Source of the DNA: Lineus longissimus | Taxonomy: Eukaryota > Nemertea > Pilidiophora > Heteronemertea > Lineidae | Assembly (NCBI RefSeq): GCF_910592395.1 | Contig: NC_088318.1 | Location: forward strand, 15,438,349-15,502,348 | DNA length: 64,000 bases | Direction: 5' to 3' | Shown: one piece after another, positions 61,901 to 64,000 of the stretch | Position numbering within the stretch: position 1 is the stretch's first letter | Layout of the letters: each line of letters begins with the position of its first letter | Translations under genes and position numbers: made by a program | The notes under the pieces: generated by a model | Told to the model about the DNA's origin: nothing | What the model saw: only the letters and a program-made list of their open reading frames with translations | Databases searched by the model: none

Positions 61901-62428
61901 GATTCCCACCAAGTAATTTCGCTGATGAAAAACATCTTAAGGTAGGAAGTTATATCATGTTTCACTCACTTCATCCAAGTATTATCATTACATGTACATA
62001 GCCTGTAGTAATAGGAATGAGATTAAAAATCCCAAGTGCCTAAGCTAGACATGATGTCAACCTCATTTTGAAGTATGATGATGCATTTAGTCCATACTAG
62101 TGTTGATGATTTTGCTCTTAACAAGGAGTATAGTTCCCCATGACCAGGTTACAAAATATGAGGGTAGCCTTCCACTGTATTGACAGTACTGAACAATGCA
62201 ACTATGGCTGGATAACTAACCATGACAATGTCTTCCTTGCAGGCTCTTGAGAAGCTGTTGCCTCCTCGACCAACCGTTGAAATCCCCGAGGGAGAACACG
62301 TAGAAGAAGTTGACCTAATGGACTACAGTCCAAGTTCAAATGATCGTGAAAGACGCGGTGAGGCCTACCACGAGGATGACGACGATGATGAACATGGTGG
62401 TCCACGGGTACAGTGTGCTCATCAATAG
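58948..62428 (+). CDS. DNAJA2: DnaJ homolog subfamily A member 2 (type I HSP40)
   Basis: DNAJA2 is a cytosolic co-chaperone that delivers unfolded clients to HSP70 and stimulates its ATPase. Eight exons are seen: 58948-59016, 59600-59762, 60151-60349, 60483-60616, 60905-61047, 61378-61576, 61814-61941 and 62243-62428, all in phase, giving 406 aa (human 412). The J domain starts [20 protein letters not shown] and carries the HPD triad in [12 protein letters not shown] Gly/Phe-rich linker includes [13 protein letters not shown]. The zinc-binding domain has four CxxCxGxG-type repeats: [24 protein letters not shown] and the slightly altered CKECKGAK. Substrate-binding blocks ([43 protein letters not shown]) match the family. 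The C-terminus CAHQ is the usual prenylation-type motif. AATAAA at 62865-62870 probably ends the transcript. The first donor (AAG/GTTTCG) is weak but required by the alignment. Confidence 0.96.
59776..59900. repeat. poly-C tracts and element fragment in DNAJA2 intron 2
   Basis: CTGGCGCGGATCCAGG at 59776 resembles the right end of the 35940-36541 element. It is followed by two runs of 11-14 C separated by about 60 bp. It is probably a small transposon remnant. Confidence 0.35.
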
Positions 62429-62864
62429 TCCTGAACTATGCTACTGGATATTGGACTATAGTAATGGACTATTCCACAAACAGTCTGTATATAATCGTAG
62501 AACACCTACTTCAACTTGCAAAAATGATGCTTGCTGAGAATTGTTTGGCTGGCAAGATAATGGTTCTGTTTTTTTGGGATGACATATTGTGTTTTTTTGA
62601 AAGTCAGAACCCTATAAAACCAGGATGGGGTAGCAGAAAGCATGAGGAACCCGAGATAATGTTGTCCTTGTAACTGAAATTATGAGTTTTGTAAATTCAT
62701 CTTGGTTGTTATTAAGGACATTGAAGTCCGGTAAATCTGTATCACAGTGTTGCCATTAACCTGTCAAATTTGGTTGGTTGCAGCAAGAATGGGACATGAG
62801 TGCCAGGTGGGCAAAACTCCCACTATTCCTTGAAATCTGAATTGGACTATCTGAGATCCTGTAA

Positions 62865-62870
62865 AATAAA
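62865..62870 (+). terminator. DNAJA2 polyadenylation signal
   Basis: AATAAA lies about 440 nt after the DNAJA2 stop codon, a typical distance for a 3' UTR. Confidence 0.5.
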
Positions 62871-64000
62871 TCCGGTGGTCATGGTGTGCCGTGGTGTGTA
62901 ACCAAAATATTCATGAATTAAGAAGTTTATTGGTTTATGGTGTACAGTGTAAGCTAGATTGACACGATGACTCACAGGACCGGTGATAGTTTACATAGCT
63001 GAGAAGTGGTTTTTGACAGTTGAATAGGATCACAACGCCTTATCGTTTGCTTCATCCGAAATTGCTGAATATGTTGTTGTGGTTTGTTTCTTTTCTGCCT
63101 ATTGCCTTTATGAAATATTTCACTGGTCTAGTCAGGTTGGTAATGCATTATCTTAATTTAAAAGAAGCATGCCCCTGAGTAGAATGAACTACAATTAATG
63201 CTTTGTTAAGAGTTTAAAGTAGAATTGTTCTTGAGTAGAAGGGTATCAAATGCACCTTCTTCTAGCAACAGCAGCAATCAAAATGTAAATATGGTGTACC
63301 GGGTATTTTATTTTCATTTTGTTGATGTTATCGGTTTTGTGGATGGTCTTTTGTTGTGTAATCTTTCAGTCGATGCTCTTTGGCTTGAAATGTTCTATGA
63401 CACGCCAGAGAAAATGCTTTTCTCACAGGTATGAAAGTTGGCCATCAGTCAGAAAATTGTTACCCTTTTCCACTGTGGTTGTTTCCCATTAGGTCAAAAA
63501 ATGACAAAACAGTGCAGATTTTACAATTTTGTTGTTTCCACACTGACAAAATCCGCTTACTCCAGAAGTGAAAAGTCTTCTGTTTCCTTGCGTTGAGTTG
63601 CATCTTGCAACCTCAATTCCAGCTTAATTTTATCTTTCCATTGTGAATTAATTCAGAGTGTTATTTGTTTAATTTGACAGAGTCTGAGTTTGATGTCTCA
63701 AAGATCATATGGATTTCATATTTATTGGAGTCCGACTAACTTTTTCTTAGCACCTGTGCTGAATAATTATTGTGTTGATTGATTAATTCGTATCTTATTT
63801 TCACTCGGGGCCTGAGCTTGGTCACCACAAACATTTAGGCATAATCTAGCGAATCAGCTTGTTGAATTTCTGTGGCTAATGCATGTTCAAATTGGCAGTG
63901 TTAACTACAGGTTTCGTGAACAAAATATCGGCACAGGTTTTGCTAATTGGGTGGTGAGCACTTTGGAACCTCTTTCAATGTTCAGGCTGGATAGTTTAAT
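62871..64000. other. downstream stretch with no recognised feature
   Basis: AT-rich sequence to the window edge. I see no coding exon, repeat or RNA gene that I can support. Confidence 0.4.

Overview
This is a stretch of an animal nuclear genome. Genes are split into many short GT-AG exons with long introns, and the encoded proteins align with conserved bilaterian families. About a third of the window is repeats: MITE-like elements, minisatellites, a degenerate satellite and a 1.15 kb repeat present twice. No vertebrate-specific gene copies are seen. The (GAC)n element flanked by GCTCACC/GGTGAGC resembles repeats I associate with marine invertebrates, so a lophotrochozoan or similar invertebrate is plausible, but the species cannot be fixed from this window. 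Product names below come from recalled family sequences; no search was run.

Layout. (1) 57-1061 (-): the first three coding exons of SUPT16H (FACT subunit SPT16), running off the left edge. It is divergent from TRAPPC2L (1223-2684, +), with 161 bp between the start codons. (2) 4721-10043 (-): a complete NECAB gene (EF-hands plus ABM domain) in 11 coding exons, including two microexons and one GC-AG intron. (3) 10799-17248 (+): GPATCH1, 14 coding exons. (4) 17471-20059: a repeat block with a MITE, a degenerate tandem repeat and copy 1 of the 1.15 kb element. (5) 20433-27022 (-): ITFG1, 15 coding exons, with copy 2 of the element inside an intron. (6) 27895-30183 (-): an intronless BTB/nine-finger C2H2 gene. 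(7) 31360-32899 (+): an SNX20/SNX21-type sorting nexin (PX domain plus TPR-like region), divergent from the BTB gene, with a 710 bp Harbinger-like MITE between them. (8) 34.4-36.5 kb: satellite and a hAT-like element. (9) 37-44.9 kb: a likely promoter/5' region and large intron. (10) 44909-52703 (+): a giant protein of about 2496 aa with about 32 zinc fingers. (11) 52.9-58.9 kb: its 3' region. (12) 58948-62428 (+): DNAJA2, 8 exons.

The genes are mostly housekeeping (chromatin transcription, vesicle tethering, splicing, type I HSP40, endosomal sorting) plus two zinc-finger regulators and a neuronal calcium-binding protein. They do not form an operon-like pathway. Five of them (TRAPPC2L, NECAB, ITFG1, SNX20-type, DNAJA2) have human relatives on chromosome 16q, so the window looks like a fragment of an ancient bilaterian linkage group. 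I did not find a clearly new multi-gene system. The most unusual items are the giant zinc-finger gene, with its repeated two-finger modules, CtBP-type motifs and duplicated start-exon acceptor, and the twin repeat copies carrying nuclear-receptor-like half-sites, one of which abuts an ITFG1 splice acceptor.
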